Below are positions 19,156-28,961 of a stretch of 64,000 nt of DNA, in pieces. Made by a program: the position numbers and the translations under genes. Each line of letters opens with the position of its first letter. Position 1 is the first letter of the stretch. The stretch spans positions 1,488,001-1,552,000 of the forward strand of contig CP026511.1 of assembly GCA_004010935.1 (NCBI GenBank). The letters are read 5' to 3'. The notes beneath the pieces were generated by a model. The model saw only the letters and a list, made by a program, of their open reading frames with translations. It did no database searches and had not been told where the DNA came from. The DNA is from Pseudomonadaceae bacterium SI-3 (GTDB lineage Bacteria; Pseudomonadota; Gammaproteobacteria; Pseudomonadales; Pseudomonadaceae).

Positions 19156-22100
19156 TCAGTCTTGGCGCTTGTCGAGGCCCTGCGGATCGACTTCCTCCTG
19201 CACATTCGCGTCAGCTTCAGTGGCGGGCTTGATCGCCTCCACTTCGGGTTGGAGCAGCTCGGTCACGGCCTGTTCGGCTTCAGGTTCGGCAGGTGGCGTT
19301 TCCGGCTTCTGGGCGACGCTTGGCTCTGCATTGCCATTCGCCGTGCTGGCTGGCTGCTCAATTGTCGCGTCGGTGTCCGGTTCGCTGACAACGATTTCAG
19401 GGCTGGCCAGTTCTGCCGGAGCTTGGGTTTCGGTTGTCGCTTTCTCTTTCGCTTCGGCCTCGGCTGCTTCTTTAGCAAGACGCTCTTGCTCCAAGCGGCG
19501 GCGGCGGACCTCACGTGGGTCGTTAGGTGCACGACCGCTAGCCGTCACGACCGGCGCTTCAGTCTCGGTCGCGGTCTGGGCCGGCTCCTCGAAAGCAGGG
19601 GTGGCCACAGACTGCGAAGTCTCGGTCTCCGTTGCTGACGCTTCGGGCTCGCTGGCTTTCTGCACCGCCGGAGCTGGCTCCGCTTCTGCGATAACCGGTG
19701 TCACGGCTTCGCTATCCTGAGTTACGGGAACATTGGCCGGCTTGTCAGCTTCGGTCGTTTGATTGACGGCCACGGCTGGAGCTGAGGCTTCCGCTTCCTT
19801 TGTTTCAATTTGAATCTCAGTGGGCGCGGTGTCGGTGTCTGCGGTGTTCGCCGCGAGAGCGGCGGCAGTTGCGGCAATGGCGACCTGTTCAGATTTCACC
19901 GGTGCATTGCTTTCGCTAACCTCGGCGTTGGTGCTTTGGGCTTCGTCGTCGATCTCGTTTCCATTGGCGTCGCGTTGACGATCACGACGGTTGCTGCGGC
20001 GACGCTGGCCACGAGAGCGGCGGCGTGGGCGATCGCTACCTTCTGGCGAATCCTGCTCCTCCTGAGCGATCTCCGCGGTTTCGCTCTGCTGTTCCTCTGC
20101 GCTCTCGGCTTGTTCTACGCGAGGTTTACGCTCTTCGCGGGGCGGACGCGGCTTGCGCTCAGAGCTTTCTTCGCCATTCGCCGCGACTGGTGCGGTCTGA
20201 GCGTTATCATCGAGCGGTGCGCGCAATTCGCGCTTGCGCTCTTCTCGCGGCTGACGATCTTCGCGCGGGGTGCGTTCACGACGTGGTTGCTGTTGCTGTT
20301 GCTGTTGCGGCTGTGCAGTATTTTCGCTGGCTTCGACTGGCTCACGAGACTCACGCGGTTCGCGAGCTTCCCGTGGCTTGCGCTCTTCGCGTGGAGGGCG
20401 CGGCTGACGCTCTTCGCGAGGCTGGCGGTCTTCACGAGGGGCACGCTCTTCACGAGGCTTGCGCTCTTCGTCGCGGCTGCTGCGCGAATCACGGCGACGG
20501 TTCTGCTGGCGACCACTACGGCGTTCATCGTTGCGTTGTGGGCGGCTGCTAGCGGCGGGTTTCTTCTCGACTTCAGCGGCTGGCGTTTCCTGCTTGCCGG
20601 CGAAGAGGCCGACCAGGGACTTGACCAACCCCTTGAACAGGCTTGGCTCCTGAGTCGCGGGTGCAGGCAGCTCAGCGGGCGCAGCGATCGGGGCCGGCGC
20701 GGGCGCGGTACGCTGTGGTGTGGTTTTGACGGCCGCTTCCTGACGAACCAGTGTGCGCGTCGAGCTGACCGGCTGAACTTCCTCAACCTCAGTTGGGCTC
20801 ATTTCATAGCTGGCCTGACCGGCGATAATTTCCGGGCTATCGTCGCGCAGACGCTGCACTTCGAAGTGCGGCGTCTCTAGATGGTCGTCCGGCAGGATGA
20901 AGATGCGCGCGCGGCTGCGCAGTTCGATCTTGGTGATCGCGTTGCGCTTCTCATTGAGAAGGAAGGCGGCAACTTGGAAGGGAACGCGGGCGCGGACTTC
21001 GGCGGTACGATCCTTAAGGGCTTCTTCTTCGATCAGACGCAAGATAGCCAGCGACAATGATTCGACATCGCGAATGATGCCTTGGCCATTACAGCGCGGG
21101 CAGACGATACCGCTGGTCTCGCCGAGCGATGGACGAAGGCGTTGGCGGGACATTTCCAGTAGGCCGAAGCGCGAGATGCGGCCGACCTGGATTCGTGCGC
21201 GGTCGGCTTCCAGTGCTTCACGAACCTTCTCTTCAACGGCGCGCTGATTCTTGGCCGGCGTCATGTCGATGAAATCGATGACGATCAGGCCGCCAATGTC
21301 GCGCAGGCGCAGCTGGCGGGCGATTTCCTCGGCCGCTTCCAGGTTGGTCTGCAGGGCAGTTTCTTCGATGTCGCCGCCCTTGGTGGCGCGCGCCGAGTTG
21401 ATGTCGATGGACACCAATGCTTCAGTCGGGTCGATAACGATGGAACCGCCGGATGGCAGCTTCACTTCGCGCTGGAAGGCCGTCTCGATCTGGCTTTCGA
21501 TCTGGAAACGGTTGAACAGTGGTACAGGATCTTCGTACAGCTTGATCTTGCTTGCGTACTGCGGCATGACCTGCTGGATAAAGGAAAGCGCTTCGTCCTG
21601 GGCTTCGACGCTGTCGATCAGAACTTCGCCGATGTCCTGGCGCAGGTAGTCGCGAATGGCGCGAATGATGACGTTGGATTCCTGATAGATCAGGAAGGGG
21701 GCGGCGCGATCCTGAGAGGCTTCCTTGACTGCGCTCCAGAGCTGCAACAGGTAATCGAGGTCCCATTGCATTTCTTCACTTGAACGGCCGAGACCGGCAG
21801 TACGGACGATCAAACCCATATCGGCAGGGACATCAAGACCGTTGAGTGCTTCGCGCAGTTCGTTGCGTTCTTCGCCTTCAATGCGACGAGAAATGCCGCC
21901 CGCGCGCGGGTTGTTCGGCATCAATACGAGATAGCGACCGGCGAGGCTGATGAAGGTGGTAAGGGCAGCGCCTTTATTGCCGCGCTCTTCTTTTTCGACC
22001 TGAACGATGACTTCCTGGCCTTCGCTCAGGACTTCTTTGATGTTGACGCGGCCTTCCGGCGACTTCTTGAAGTACTCACGGGAAATTTCCTTGAGGGGGA

Positions 22101-22302
22101 GGAACCCGTGGCGATCGGCACCGAAATCAACGAAGGCGGCTTCAAGGCTGGGCTCGACGCGAGTGATCTTGCCCTTGTAGATGTTGGCTTTCTTCTGTTC
22201 ACGAGCACCGGATTCGATGTCAAGGTCGAACAGGCGCTGGCCATCGACCAGTGCGACACGCAACTCTTCGGGCTGAGTTGCGTTAATTAGCATTCTTTTC
22301 AT
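19156..22302 (-). CDS. rne: Ribonuclease E
   Basis: A 1048-residue protein. The catalytic half begins [21 protein letters not shown] and holds the S1 domain (about 35-125), the metal site in VSIDINSAR and [10 protein letters not shown] (about 300-350) and the zinc-link CPRCNGQG (about 404-411). The C-terminal half is a disordered, highly charged scaffold: an arginine-rich RNA-binding stretch of PREE/PRED repeats, a Q9 tract, a long Glu/Ala/Thr region, and the element [13 protein letters not shown]. RNase E starts mRNA decay and rRNA/tRNA processing and assembles the degradosome. I chose the ATG at 22302, since all family members start there. A long leader lies upstream. Confidence 0.97.
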   Translation of the reverse strand: MKRMLINATQPEELRVALVDGQRLFDLDIESGAREQKKANIYKGKITRVEPSLEAAFVDFGADRHGFLPLKEISREYFKKSPEGRVNIKEVLSEGQEVIVQVEKEERGNKGAALTTFISLAGRYLVLMPNNPRAGGISRRIEGEERNELREALNGLDVPADMGLIVRTAGLGRSSEEMQWDLDYLLQLWSAVKEASQDRAAPFLIYQESNVIIRAIRDYLRQDIGEVLIDSVEAQDEALSFIQQVMPQYASKIKLYEDPVPLFNRFQIESQIETAFQREVKLPSGGSIVIDPTEALVSIDINSARATKGGDIEETALQTNLEAAEEIARQLRLRDIGGLIVIDFIDMTPAKNQRAVEEKVREALEADRARIQVGRISRFGLLEMSRQRLRPSLGETSGIVCPRCNGQGIIRDVESLSLAILRLIEEEALKDRTAEVRARVPFQVAAFLLNEKRNAITKIELRSRARIFILPDDHLETPHFEVQRLRDDSPEIIAGQASYEMSPTEVEEVQPVSSTRTLVRQEAAVKTTPQRTAPAPAPIAAPAELPAPATQEPSLFKGLVKSLVGLFAGKQETPAAEVEKKPAASSRPQRNDERRSGRQQNRRRDSRSSRDEERKPREERAPREDRQPREERQPRPPREERKPREAREPRESREPVEASENTAQPQQQQQQQPRRERTPREDRQPREERKRELRAPLDDNAQTAPVAANGEESSERKPRPPREERKPRVEQAESAEEQQSETAEIAQEEQDSPEGSDRPRRRSRGQRRRSNRRDRQRDANGNEIDDEAQSTNAEVSESNAPVKSEQVAIAATAAALAANTADTDTAPTEIQIETKEAEASAPAVAVNQTTEADKPANVPVTQDSEAVTPVIAEAEPAPAVQKASEPEASATETETSQSVATPAFEEPAQTATETEAPVVTASGRAPNDPREVRRRRLEQERLAKEAAEAEAKEKATTETQAPAELASPEIVVSEPDTDATIEQPASTANGNAEPSVAQKPETPPAEPEAEQAVTELLQPEVEAIKPATEADANVQEEVDPQGLDKRQD

Positions 22303-22852
22303 GTAGTACCGTCGGTTTCCAAGGCAGCGGAAACGGCGTTCGGCACACACGACTCTCGCGGTCGGTGTCAGGTGAGTCAGGAATGGTTGTAAGGCACTCC
22401 AGTGTCCAGCGATTTCAGGCCAGTTGGGCCGGCGTCGCGACGACGTCTCCTGCTTACTGTCGGAACAGAAGCAATGGTTCGGGAGGAGGAATCAGCAATC
22501 GGTAGCGGACGGAATGAAGCGTCTATGAAAGCCTTTACTACGCAATCCGAGGGCTGTACATCTCCACCCAACACTCATACTTTGAAAATCGGGTGCCGCT
22601 CGCAGAATCCGGGAGCGGGTTATCGATTATCGTGATTCCCCTTCGGGAACACGCATCATGTCTTCAAGGCTTGTTTCGGAGCTTCTGCTGCTTGAGAAAA
22701 GCTCCGCTGGACGGCCTCACGTCCTGGAACATTGCTGGGTCAGGGATGGCGGTTTCGCTGGCATTCCCTAACCTGTCCGCTTTTGGCGGCGCCTGGACTA
22801 TAACAGTAATGTTTAAGTGCTTCAAATAAGGGAAAATTGATATCATCCGCGC
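22303..22852 (-). promoter_or_regulatory. rne leader and rne/rluC divergent intergenic region
   Basis: About 550 bases without a convincing gene. From the promoter at 22797-22825 the rne transcript would carry a leader of roughly 490 bases. It contains a small stem with TTCCC/GGGAA around a GAAG loop near 22640 and several GC-rich stems. E. coli RNase E controls its own synthesis through such a leader; the same role here is inference. Short open frames in the region have no ribosome sites and no familiar content. Confidence 0.6.
22797..22825 (-). promoter_or_regulatory. Sigma-70 promoter for rne
   Basis: Read on the minus strand: TTGAAG, 17 bases, TATAGT. Both hexamers are close to consensus and the spacing is optimal. 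Transcription would start near 22790 toward rne. The box lies only about 30 bases before the rluC ATG, so rne and rluC promoters must overlap or face each other. Confidence 0.7.
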
Positions 22853-23806
22853 ATGACCAATACCCCCTCTCAGACCTCCGGCGTGCAAATGCTCGAGGTC
22901 TCGCCGGAGCTTGCCGGCCAGCGCATTGATAACTTTCTCCGTACCCAGCTCAAAGGTGTGCCCAAGACCTTGATCTATCGCATTTTGCGCAAGGGCGAGG
23001 TGCGGGTAAACAAAGGCCGTATTAAACCCGAGTACAAGCTTCAGGCGGGTGATGTCGTGCGGGTGCCACCGCTTCGGTTGCCTGAGCGGGACGAGCCAGT
23101 CCCGCTCGCGCAAGGGCTTCTAGAACGGCTTGAGGCGGCAATCGTTTTTGAAGACAAAGCCTTGATCGTGTTGAACAAGCCAGCAGGGATCGCGGTGCAT
23201 GGAGGCAGCGGGCTCAGCTTCGGGGTTATCGAGGCGCTGCGTCAGTTGCGCCCGGATGCAAAGGAGTTGGAGCTGGTGCATCGCCTGGATCGGGACACCT
23301 CCGGGTTGCTGATGATCGCAAAGAAACGCAGCATGCTGCGCCACTTGCACCTGCAATTGCGGGGCGATGGGGTCGACAAACGTTACATGGCGCTCGTGCG
23401 GGGGCGCTGGGACACCGGCAAGAAGCAAGTAAATGCGCCGCTGCTGAAAAATACCCTGCGTTCAGGTGAGCGGATGGTGGAGGTCACTGACGAGGGCAAA
23501 GACGCACTGACACTTTTCCGCGTGCTGCGCCGTTTTGGCGACTTCGCCACCCTGGTCGAGGCCAAGCCGGTAACCGGGCGTACGCATCAGATTCGTGTGC
23601 ATGCCCGCCATGCCGGTCACAGCATCGCTGGCGATAATAAATATGGTGATGAAGAGTTTTCCGCGCTCATTCGTGATCTGGGTGGTAAGCGCCTGTTCCT
23701 GCATGCTTATGCGCTGAAGATTCCCTTGCCTGACGGTGGCGAACTGAGTTTGGAGGCGCCGGTCGATGATGTCTGGGCCCGGACGCTGGAGAGGCTTGGT
23801 GAATAA
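22853..23806 (+). CDS. rluC: 23S rRNA pseudouridine synthase RluC
   Basis: A 317-residue RluA-family enzyme. An N-terminal S4 RNA-binding domain (about 20-75, [22 protein letters not shown]) precedes the catalytic domain with [15 protein letters not shown], which holds the catalytic aspartate near residue 148, and [16 protein letters not shown]. RluC makes pseudouridines 955, 2504 and 2580 in 23S rRNA (E. coli numbering). The divergent position beside rne is the conserved arrangement in gammaproteobacteria and supports RluC over RluD. Confidence 0.94.
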   Translation: MTNTPSQTSGVQMLEVSPELAGQRIDNFLRTQLKGVPKTLIYRILRKGEVRVNKGRIKPEYKLQAGDVVRVPPLRLPERDEPVPLAQGLLERLEAAIVFEDKALIVLNKPAGIAVHGGSGLSFGVIEALRQLRPDAKELELVHRLDRDTSGLLMIAKKRSMLRHLHLQLRGDGVDKRYMALVRGRWDTGKKQVNAPLLKNTLRSGERMVEVTDEGKDALTLFRVLRRFGDFATLVEAKPVTGRTHQIRVHARHAGHSIAGDNKYGDEEFSALIRDLGGKRLFLHAYALKIPLPDGGELSLEAPVDDVWARTLERLGE

Positions 23807-24488
23807 GTACGAACTGCTGATCTTCGATTGGGATGGGACGTTGGTGGATTCCATTGGGCGTATCGTTGAATCGATTTTGGTTGCTGCGGCCCGGTGTGAC
23901 CTGCCGCGGCTGGATGAGGACAATATCAAGGGGATTATTGGGCTAGGTCTGCCCGAGGCGATAGCCGCGCTGTATCCAAACGTCACCGACAGAAGGTTGG
24001 TTGAGGCGTTCCGTCGTGCGTACGCCGACCATTATTTGTCACTGGAGGCTGAGCCTTCGGCGCTTTATCCAGGTGTGGCGCGCGCGTTACAGCAGTTCCG
24101 TGATCAGGGGCATCAGCTTGCTGTGGCGACTGGCAAGGGGCGGCGCGGGTTGGATAGGGTCCTAGCAGGGCAGGGTTGGACTGATTTTTTCGATGTGACC
24201 CGGTGTGCTGATGAGACTGCGAGCAAGCCTGACCCGCTCATGATCCACGAAATCCTCGCTCACTGTGGGGTCGCGCCCGAGCGGGCTCTGATGATCGGGG
24301 ATTCGGTGTTCGATTTGGAGATGGCGAGGCGCGCAGGCGTAGGCAGTGTTGCGGTTTCCTACGGCGCACAACCCGTCGAGGTGTTGTTGTCGTGTTCGCC
24401 GTGCATGGCTATCAATCATTTTTCGGAGCTCGGTGACTGGCTGTGCTCTGCTGCTGGTCACGCTGAGGTGGTTGCATATGTCGGATGA
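23799..24488 (+). CDS. HAD-family phosphatase (phosphoglycolate phosphatase-like)
   Basis: A 229-residue haloacid dehalogenase-type hydrolase. [18 protein letters not shown] holds the nucleophile aspartate, [14 protein letters not shown] the motif II region with threonine, and [19 protein letters not shown] the acidic metal ligands. An alpha-helical cap lies between motifs I and II (about 20-85). GTG at 23799 overlaps the end of rluC by 8 bases and gives [13 protein letters not shown]. Substrate is not evident; Gph and YjjG-like enzymes are nearest by pattern. Confidence 0.88.
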   Translation: MNKYELLIFDWDGTLVDSIGRIVESILVAAARCDLPRLDEDNIKGIIGLGLPEAIAALYPNVTDRRLVEAFRRAYADHYLSLEAEPSALYPGVARALQQFRDQGHQLAVATGKGRRGLDRVLAGQGWTDFFDVTRCADETASKPDPLMIHEILAHCGVAPERALMIGDSVFDLEMARRAGVGSVAVSYGAQPVEVLLSCSPCMAINHFSELGDWLCSAAGHAEVVAYVG

Positions 24489-25461
24489 ATGGGGGAAACC
24501 CGTGAATGAGTCTAACGAAGACCGTACCAGTCTAAAGCTGTTGGAGAAAACGCTGCTTGCCGGTGTGCAGGAGCAGCGGCGAGCTCGGCGTTGGGGGATC
24601 TTTTTCAAGCTGTTGACGTTCGTCTATCTCTTTGGGGCGCTGCTGATATTTTCGCCGCTGTTGCACATGGGGGAAGGGGAGGCTGTTGGTGATACCCACA
24701 CTGCGATCATCAATGTCCGCGGAATGATTGCCGATGAAGAGGCGGCGAGTGCAGACAACATTGTCGGTGCGTTGCGTGCGGCCTTTGAGGATTCAAATAC
24801 CAAGGGTGTGGTGTTGCGGATCAACAGTCCGGGTGGCAGTCCGGTGCAGTCCGGCTATATCTATGATGAGATTCGCCGGTTGCGGGGGGAGTACCCGGCC
24901 ATCAAAGTTTATGCAGTGATTGCCGATCTAGGGGCGTCTGGCGCTTATTACATCGCAAGCGCTGCGGATGAAATTTATGCCGACAAGTCGAGCCTGGTTG
25001 GCTCTATCGGCGTCACCGCTGCGACCTTTGGCTTTGTCGAGACAATGGACAAGCTGGGCGTCGAGCGCCGTGTCTATACCTCAGGGGAGCACAAAGCGTT
25101 TCTAGACCCCTTTCAGCCGGAAAAGCCAGAGGAAACCGAGTTCTGGCGCAGCGTGCTTGCCACCACTCACCGGCAGTTCATCGACAGCGTGAAGCAGGGG
25201 CGGGGCGATCGATTGCAGGTCGCCGGGCATCCAGAGCTCTTTTCCGGGCTCATCTGGTCTGGTGAGCAGGCGCTTGAGCTCGGGTTGATTGATGGTCTTG
25301 GCAATGCCAGCTATGTCGCACGCGAGGTAATTGGGGAAGCTGAGCTGGTGGATTTCACCGTCAAAGACTCGCCTTTGGAGCGGTTTACCAAGCAGCTCGG
25401 TGTCAGTATTGGTTCGCAGCTTGCCCTGTGGATGGGTTTCCAGGGGCCTCAGCTGCGTTAG
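24478..25461 (+). CDS. sppA: Signal peptide peptidase SppA, short form
   Basis: A 327-residue inner-membrane serine protease. One membrane helix (about 45-65) follows a charged N terminus, then a periplasmic ClpP-fold domain. DLGASGAYYIASAADEIYAD holds the catalytic serine and SGEHKAFLDPFQPEKP the lysine base. Its length matches the single-domain S49 peptidases, not the 67-kDa duplicated E. coli SppA. The ATG at 24478 overlaps the HAD gene by 11 bases. It is expected to degrade cleaved signal peptides or membrane protein fragments. Confidence 0.93.
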   Translation: MSDEWGKPVNESNEDRTSLKLLEKTLLAGVQEQRRARRWGIFFKLLTFVYLFGALLIFSPLLHMGEGEAVGDTHTAIINVRGMIADEEAASADNIVGALRAAFEDSNTKGVVLRINSPGGSPVQSGYIYDEIRRLRGEYPAIKVYAVIADLGASGAYYIASAADEIYADKSSLVGSIGVTAATFGFVETMDKLGVERRVYTSGEHKAFLDPFQPEKPEETEFWRSVLATTHRQFIDSVKQGRGDRLQVAGHPELFSGLIWSGEQALELGLIDGLGNASYVAREVIGEAELVDFTVKDSPLERFTKQLGVSIGSQLALWMGFQGPQLR

Positions 25462-25468
25462 TGCAGTG

Positions 25469-26047
25469 TCAGGGTACTTCGATCCCGGCATTATTGAGCA
25501 TGTCCACCAGTCGGATCAGGGGCAACCCAATCAGGCTGGTGACGTCTGCTCCTTCAGTGCTGCGGAACAGGCTGATCCCCAGGCCCTCTGCCTTGAAGCT
25601 GCCGGCGCAATCGTAGGGTTGTTCGGCCCGCAGGTAGCGCTCGATCTGCTGATCACCAAGCGTCCGGAAGTGAACGGTAAAAGCGATGCAGTCAATCTGG
25701 GTGGCCCCGGTTCGACTGTCCAGCAGTGCCAGGCCGGTTAGAAAGACTACGCTTTTGCCGCTGCAGCTCTGTAATTGACTCTTTGCTCGATCGAATGTGT
25801 GAGGTTTGCCAAGGATGGTTTGTCCAAGCGCGGCGACCTGGTCGGAACCAATGATCAGATGATCCTGATGAGAGGGTGCCAAGGCTTGGGCTTTCTCTAG
25901 GGCCAAGCGGCGTACGAGATGTTCCGGTAGCTCCATGGTGAGTGGGGTTTCATCTATTTCCGGGGCGCGGTAAGCGAACTCAAGCTGAAGGCGTGAAAGC
26001 AGTTCGCGACGATAAGGGGAGCTTGATGCGAGAAGCAGGGGTCGCAT
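25469..26047 (-). CDS. maf: Maf-type nucleotide pyrophosphatase (YceF class)
   Basis: A 192-residue Maf protein. LLASSSPYRRELLSRL is the phosphate-binding N terminus and IIGSDQVAALGQ carries the catalytic aspartate; AGSFKAEGLGISLF is the third conserved segment. The QVA after the aspartate and the position next to yceD-rpmF-plsX fit the YceF (7-methyl-GTP pyrophosphatase) branch instead of the dTTP/UTP-specific branch. It is convergent with sppA and divergent from yceD. Confidence 0.9.
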   Translation of the reverse strand: MRPLLLASSSPYRRELLSRLQLEFAYRAPEIDETPLTMELPEHLVRRLALEKAQALAPSHQDHLIIGSDQVAALGQTILGKPHTFDRAKSQLQSCSGKSVVFLTGLALLDSRTGATQIDCIAFTVHFRTLGDQQIERYLRAEQPYDCAGSFKAEGLGISLFRSTEGADVTSLIGLPLIRLVDMLNNAGIEVP

Positions 26048-26113
26048 TCTTCTTCCTTTATATATAGGTACTGATCGATGGTCGGCCTAGCGCTATTGTG
26101 CGGCTGAATTCCT

Positions 26114-26142
26114 TTGACAGTCGACAGGCGCATCCCTAGAAT
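26114..26142 (+). promoter_or_regulatory. Strong sigma-70 promoter for the yceD-rpmF-plsX operon
   Basis: TTGACA at 26114-26119, 17 bases, TAGAAT at 26137-26142. The -35 box is consensus, the -10 box has one mismatch and the spacing is ideal. The expected start, six to ten bases on, falls at about 26148-26152, right at the yceD ATG. Confidence 0.75.
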
Positions 26143-26151
26143 GCCGCGCTT

Positions 26152-26679
26152 ATGTTGAAAGGACCAATACCTCCGCACGTAGATCCGCGCAAGCTCGCTG
26201 ACCGAGCGGCTTCCCTGAAGGGTGAGCTGCAATTGTCTGGGCTGAAGCGGCTCGTCGATCCTCTTGAGGATGATCAGGGTGTGGTGCGCGCCAGTTTTGA
26301 TTTTGGGCGCGACGAGCAGCGTACTGTGGTCATCCACAGTGCGCTGGATGTTGAGGTCACGATGATTTGCCAGCGCTGTCTGGAGCCGGTTGTTCTGCCT
26401 ATTCACAGCGAATGCGATTATGCCGTGGTGAATGAAGGGTCGAGCAGCCAGCACCTGCCTAAGGGTTATGACGTGCTGGAAGTGGGAGAGGATCCTCTGG
26501 ATCTGCTGGCGCTGGTTGAAGAGGAGCTTCTGCTCGCTCTTCCGATTGTTCCACTCCATGACCAAGAAGTTTGCCAGTCGCCGGCTGGGCCTGATGAGCC
26601 CGAGCCGAATGAGGACGAGGTATCGCGGTCCAACCCGTTCAGCGTACTGGCTCAGTTAAAGCGTGACCCAAACGTTTAG
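26152..26679 (+). CDS. yceD: DUF177 / YceD 23S rRNA accumulation protein
   Basis: A 175-residue acidic protein with the central pair CQRCLEPV (about residue 77) that marks DUF177. The N terminus MLKGPIPPHVDPRKLADRA is the conserved beginning in Pseudomonas, so the ATG at 26152 is firm although no ribosome site precedes it; the strong promoter ends only nine bases upstream. In E. coli YceD is needed for normal 23S rRNA levels and is always next to rpmF. Confidence 0.92.
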   Translation: MLKGPIPPHVDPRKLADRAASLKGELQLSGLKRLVDPLEDDQGVVRASFDFGRDEQRTVVIHSALDVEVTMICQRCLEPVVLPIHSECDYAVVNEGSSSQHLPKGYDVLEVGEDPLDLLALVEEELLLALPIVPLHDQEVCQSPAGPDEPEPNEDEVSRSNPFSVLAQLKRDPNV

Positions 26680-26691
26680 GAGTTGATCCCA

Positions 26692-26874
26692 ATGGCTGTT
26701 CAGCAGAACAAAAAATCCCGTTCCGCCCGTGACATGCGTCGTTCGCACGATGCACTCGAGCCGAACGCCCTGTCCGTGGAAAAGAGCACCGGTGAAGTTC
26801 ACCTGCGTCACCACGTTTCCCCGGAAGGTTTTTACCGTGGTCGTAAAGTGATCGATAAGGGCGCTGACGAGTAA
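26692..26874 (+). CDS. rpmF: 50S ribosomal protein L32
   Basis: A 60-residue basic protein, [20 protein letters not shown], the standard L32 of gammaproteobacteria, including [15 protein letters not shown] at the end. It has the usual length and a ribosome site TAGGAG seven bases before the ATG. It lies 12 bases after yceD and 3 bases before plsX, which links ribosome and membrane-lipid synthesis as in other bacteria. Confidence 0.98.
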   Translation: MAVQQNKKSRSARDMRRSHDALEPNALSVEKSTGEVHLRHHVSPEGFYRGRKVIDKGADE

Positions 26875-26877
26875 ACC

Positions 26878-27948
26878 TTGTCTGCTCCGATCATAGCGAT
26901 CGATGCAATGGGTGGGGACTTCGGTCCCCACTGCATTGTCCCGGCCAGTGTCCAATGTCTGGCTGAAAACCCCTCGCTTCATCTGGCCTTGGTTGGCCAA
27001 TCCTCCCTGTTAGAAGAAATTATCGCTCGGCATCCAGCTGTGGATCACGCTCGTCTGTCGATTGTCAATGCCGATGAAGTGATCGGTATGGATGACCGTC
27101 CAGCGCAGGCGTTGCGCGCCAAGCCGCGCTCGTCCATGCGCATCGCTCTGGAGATGGTGCGTGATGGGCAGGCTCAGGCTTGCGTCAGTGGCGGGAATAC
27201 TGGTGCGCTGATGGCACTTGCTCGGCAGGTATTGAAAACCCTGCCTGGGGTGGATCGCCCGGCGATGGTGACTGCGATTCCTACGCTTGAGGGGTCGTGC
27301 CTGTTGCTTGACCTCGGCGCGAATGTGGACTGCACGGCCGAGCAGCTCTATCAATTCGCTGTCATGGGGTCGGTTGCGGCGCAAAGTCTTGGTATCGAGC
27401 AGCCGCGCGTCTCGTTGCTGAATATTGGTACCGAAGCAATCAAGGGTAATCAACAGGTCAAAGCGGCCGCCGGGCTGTTGCAGCAGGCTAGCTGTATCAA
27501 CTATCAAGGCTTCATCGAGGGTGACGGGCTGTTTCGCGGCGAAACAGATGTCGCGGTATGCGATGGCTTTGTTGGCAACATTTTGCTCAAGTCCAGCGAA
27601 GGTTTGGCACATATGGTAGCCCAGCGTGTCGAGCTGCTTTTCCGTCGCTCATTGATTGCACGCCTAGTCGGTGCGCTGGCTCTGCCCTTGCTGCGTCAGT
27701 TGCGGGCGGACCTGCGGCCAGCTCAGTACAACGGTGCCAGCTTCCTTGGGCTCCAGGGTATTGTCGTGAAGAGCCATGGTAGCGCAGGGGGCGAGGGGTT
27801 TCGGTCGGCTATACGCCGTGCCTCACAGGATGTGGAACGAAATCTTCCGGCGCAATTGCGCAGCCGTCTCGAGCACTTGCTTGTGACTGATCGGTCCACA
27901 AGCGACCCGGGTGATGTGACTGCACCCGGTGGATCGGCATCCAACTGA
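26878..27948 (+). CDS. plsX: Phosphate acyltransferase PlsX
   Basis: A 356-residue enzyme that makes acyl-phosphate from acyl-ACP for phosphatidic acid synthesis. [34 protein letters not shown] and [14 protein letters not shown] are PlsX signatures. The start is TTG at 26878, directly before the conserved [12 protein letters not shown], with GACGAG as a weak ribosome site inside the end of rpmF. Coupled translation from rpmF is likely. The next gene is fabD; the usual fabH is missing here. Confidence 0.95.
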   Translation: MSAPIIAIDAMGGDFGPHCIVPASVQCLAENPSLHLALVGQSSLLEEIIARHPAVDHARLSIVNADEVIGMDDRPAQALRAKPRSSMRIALEMVRDGQAQACVSGGNTGALMALARQVLKTLPGVDRPAMVTAIPTLEGSCLLLDLGANVDCTAEQLYQFAVMGSVAAQSLGIEQPRVSLLNIGTEAIKGNQQVKAAAGLLQQASCINYQGFIEGDGLFRGETDVAVCDGFVGNILLKSSEGLAHMVAQRVELLFRRSLIARLVGALALPLLRQLRADLRPAQYNGASFLGLQGIVVKSHGSAGGEGFRSAIRRASQDVERNLPAQLRSRLEHLLVTDRSTSDPGDVTAPGGSASN

Positions 27949-28008
27949 ACAATTCGTTGCGCCCGAGTGCGTATTCTTTCTGACGAACAACCACAAGAGA
28001 GCCGTTTC

Positions 28009-28947
28009 ATGTCCGCATCACTTGCATTCGTCTTTCCAGGCCAGGGCTCCCAGGCCCTAGGCATGCTCGCTGAGCATGGCGCCCAGCGATCGCTGATCAT
28101 CGATACCTTTGCCGAAGCCTCGTCTGTGTTGGGTTACGATCTGTGGGCACTTTGTCAGCAAGGTCCAGAGGATCAACTGAATCAGACCGACAAGACTCAG
28201 CCGGCCATTCTGACCGCTTCGATTGCATTGTGGCGTTTGTGGCTGGCTGAGGGCGGTGCGAAGCCGGCCTTCGTCGCGGGCCACAGCCTGGGCGAGTACT
28301 CGGCGCTGGTTGCTGCGGGTAGCCTTCCGTTTGCCGATGCGGTGAAACTGGTCGAGCTGCGGGGTCAGCTGATGCAGCAGGCTGTTCCGGCCGGCACCGG
28401 TGGCATGGCCGCGATTTTGGGTCTAGAGGATGCCGATGTTTTGGCAGCGTGTGGCGAGGCGGCTCAAGGTGAGGTCGTAAGTGCGGTCAACTTCAACGCG
28501 CCAGGCCAGGTGGTGATTGCCGGCAACGCTGCGGCGGTCGAGCGAGCCATCGATGTCTGCAAATCCAGAGGTGCCAAGCGCGCCATGCCGCTGCCGGTCA
28601 GCGTGCCTTCTCATTGCGACCTGATGCGCCCTGCAGCCGAGCGATTTGCCGCTGCCGTGACCGGCGCCGGCTGGCAGGCCCCCGAGATCCCGTTGGTGCA
28701 AAATGTCAGTGCAGCAATCGTTTCGGATCTCGACTCGCTTAGACGCAATCTGCTGGCTCAGCTCTATAGTCCGGTTCGCTGGGTCGAGACTGTTGTTGTA
28801 TTAAGCGAGCACGGTGTGACCGGTCTGGTCGAGTGCGGCCCAGGCAAGGTGCTTTCCGGTCTCAATAAGCGCTGCGTCAAAGGCGTCAGCACCTACAATC
28901 TGGACACCCCCGAAGGTTTTGCGGCCACCCGTGGCGCAGTGCTCTGA
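28009..28947 (+). CDS. fabD: Malonyl-CoA:ACP transacylase
   Basis: A 312-residue enzyme that moves malonyl from CoA to acyl carrier protein. FVFPGQGSQALGML is the N-terminal motif, GHSLGEYSALVAAGSL holds the catalytic serine near residue 92, and VSVPSHCDLMRPAAE holds the catalytic histidine. I chose the ATG at 28009 preceded by AAGAGAG. It is followed 14 bases later by fabG with a strong ribosome site. Confidence 0.97.
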   Translation: MSASLAFVFPGQGSQALGMLAEHGAQRSLIIDTFAEASSVLGYDLWALCQQGPEDQLNQTDKTQPAILTASIALWRLWLAEGGAKPAFVAGHSLGEYSALVAAGSLPFADAVKLVELRGQLMQQAVPAGTGGMAAILGLEDADVLAACGEAAQGEVVSAVNFNAPGQVVIAGNAAAVERAIDVCKSRGAKRAMPLPVSVPSHCDLMRPAAERFAAAVTGAGWQAPEIPLVQNVSAAIVSDLDSLRRNLLAQLYSPVRWVETVVVLSEHGVTGLVECGPGKVLSGLNKRCVKGVSTYNLDTPEGFAATRGAVL

Positions 28948-28961
28948 ATAAGGAGATATGT

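Noticed and set aside
18972..19205. 77-codon minus-strand frame between murB and rne
   Set aside because: It runs through the strong rne terminator and into the rne end, has no ribosome site and no recognisable content.
20280..20310. Short CAA/TTG triplet repeat as a possible phase-variation tract
   Set aside because: It encodes the Gln tract of RNase E in frame; length changes by triplets would not switch the gene off, so it is noted only as a low-complexity region.
19810..20880. Long open frame (356 codons) on the plus strand inside rne
   Set aside because: It is antisense to the repetitive Arg/Glu-rich part of rne, has low-complexity Leu/Arg/Ala composition, and no ribosome site. It comes from codon bias of the opposite strand.
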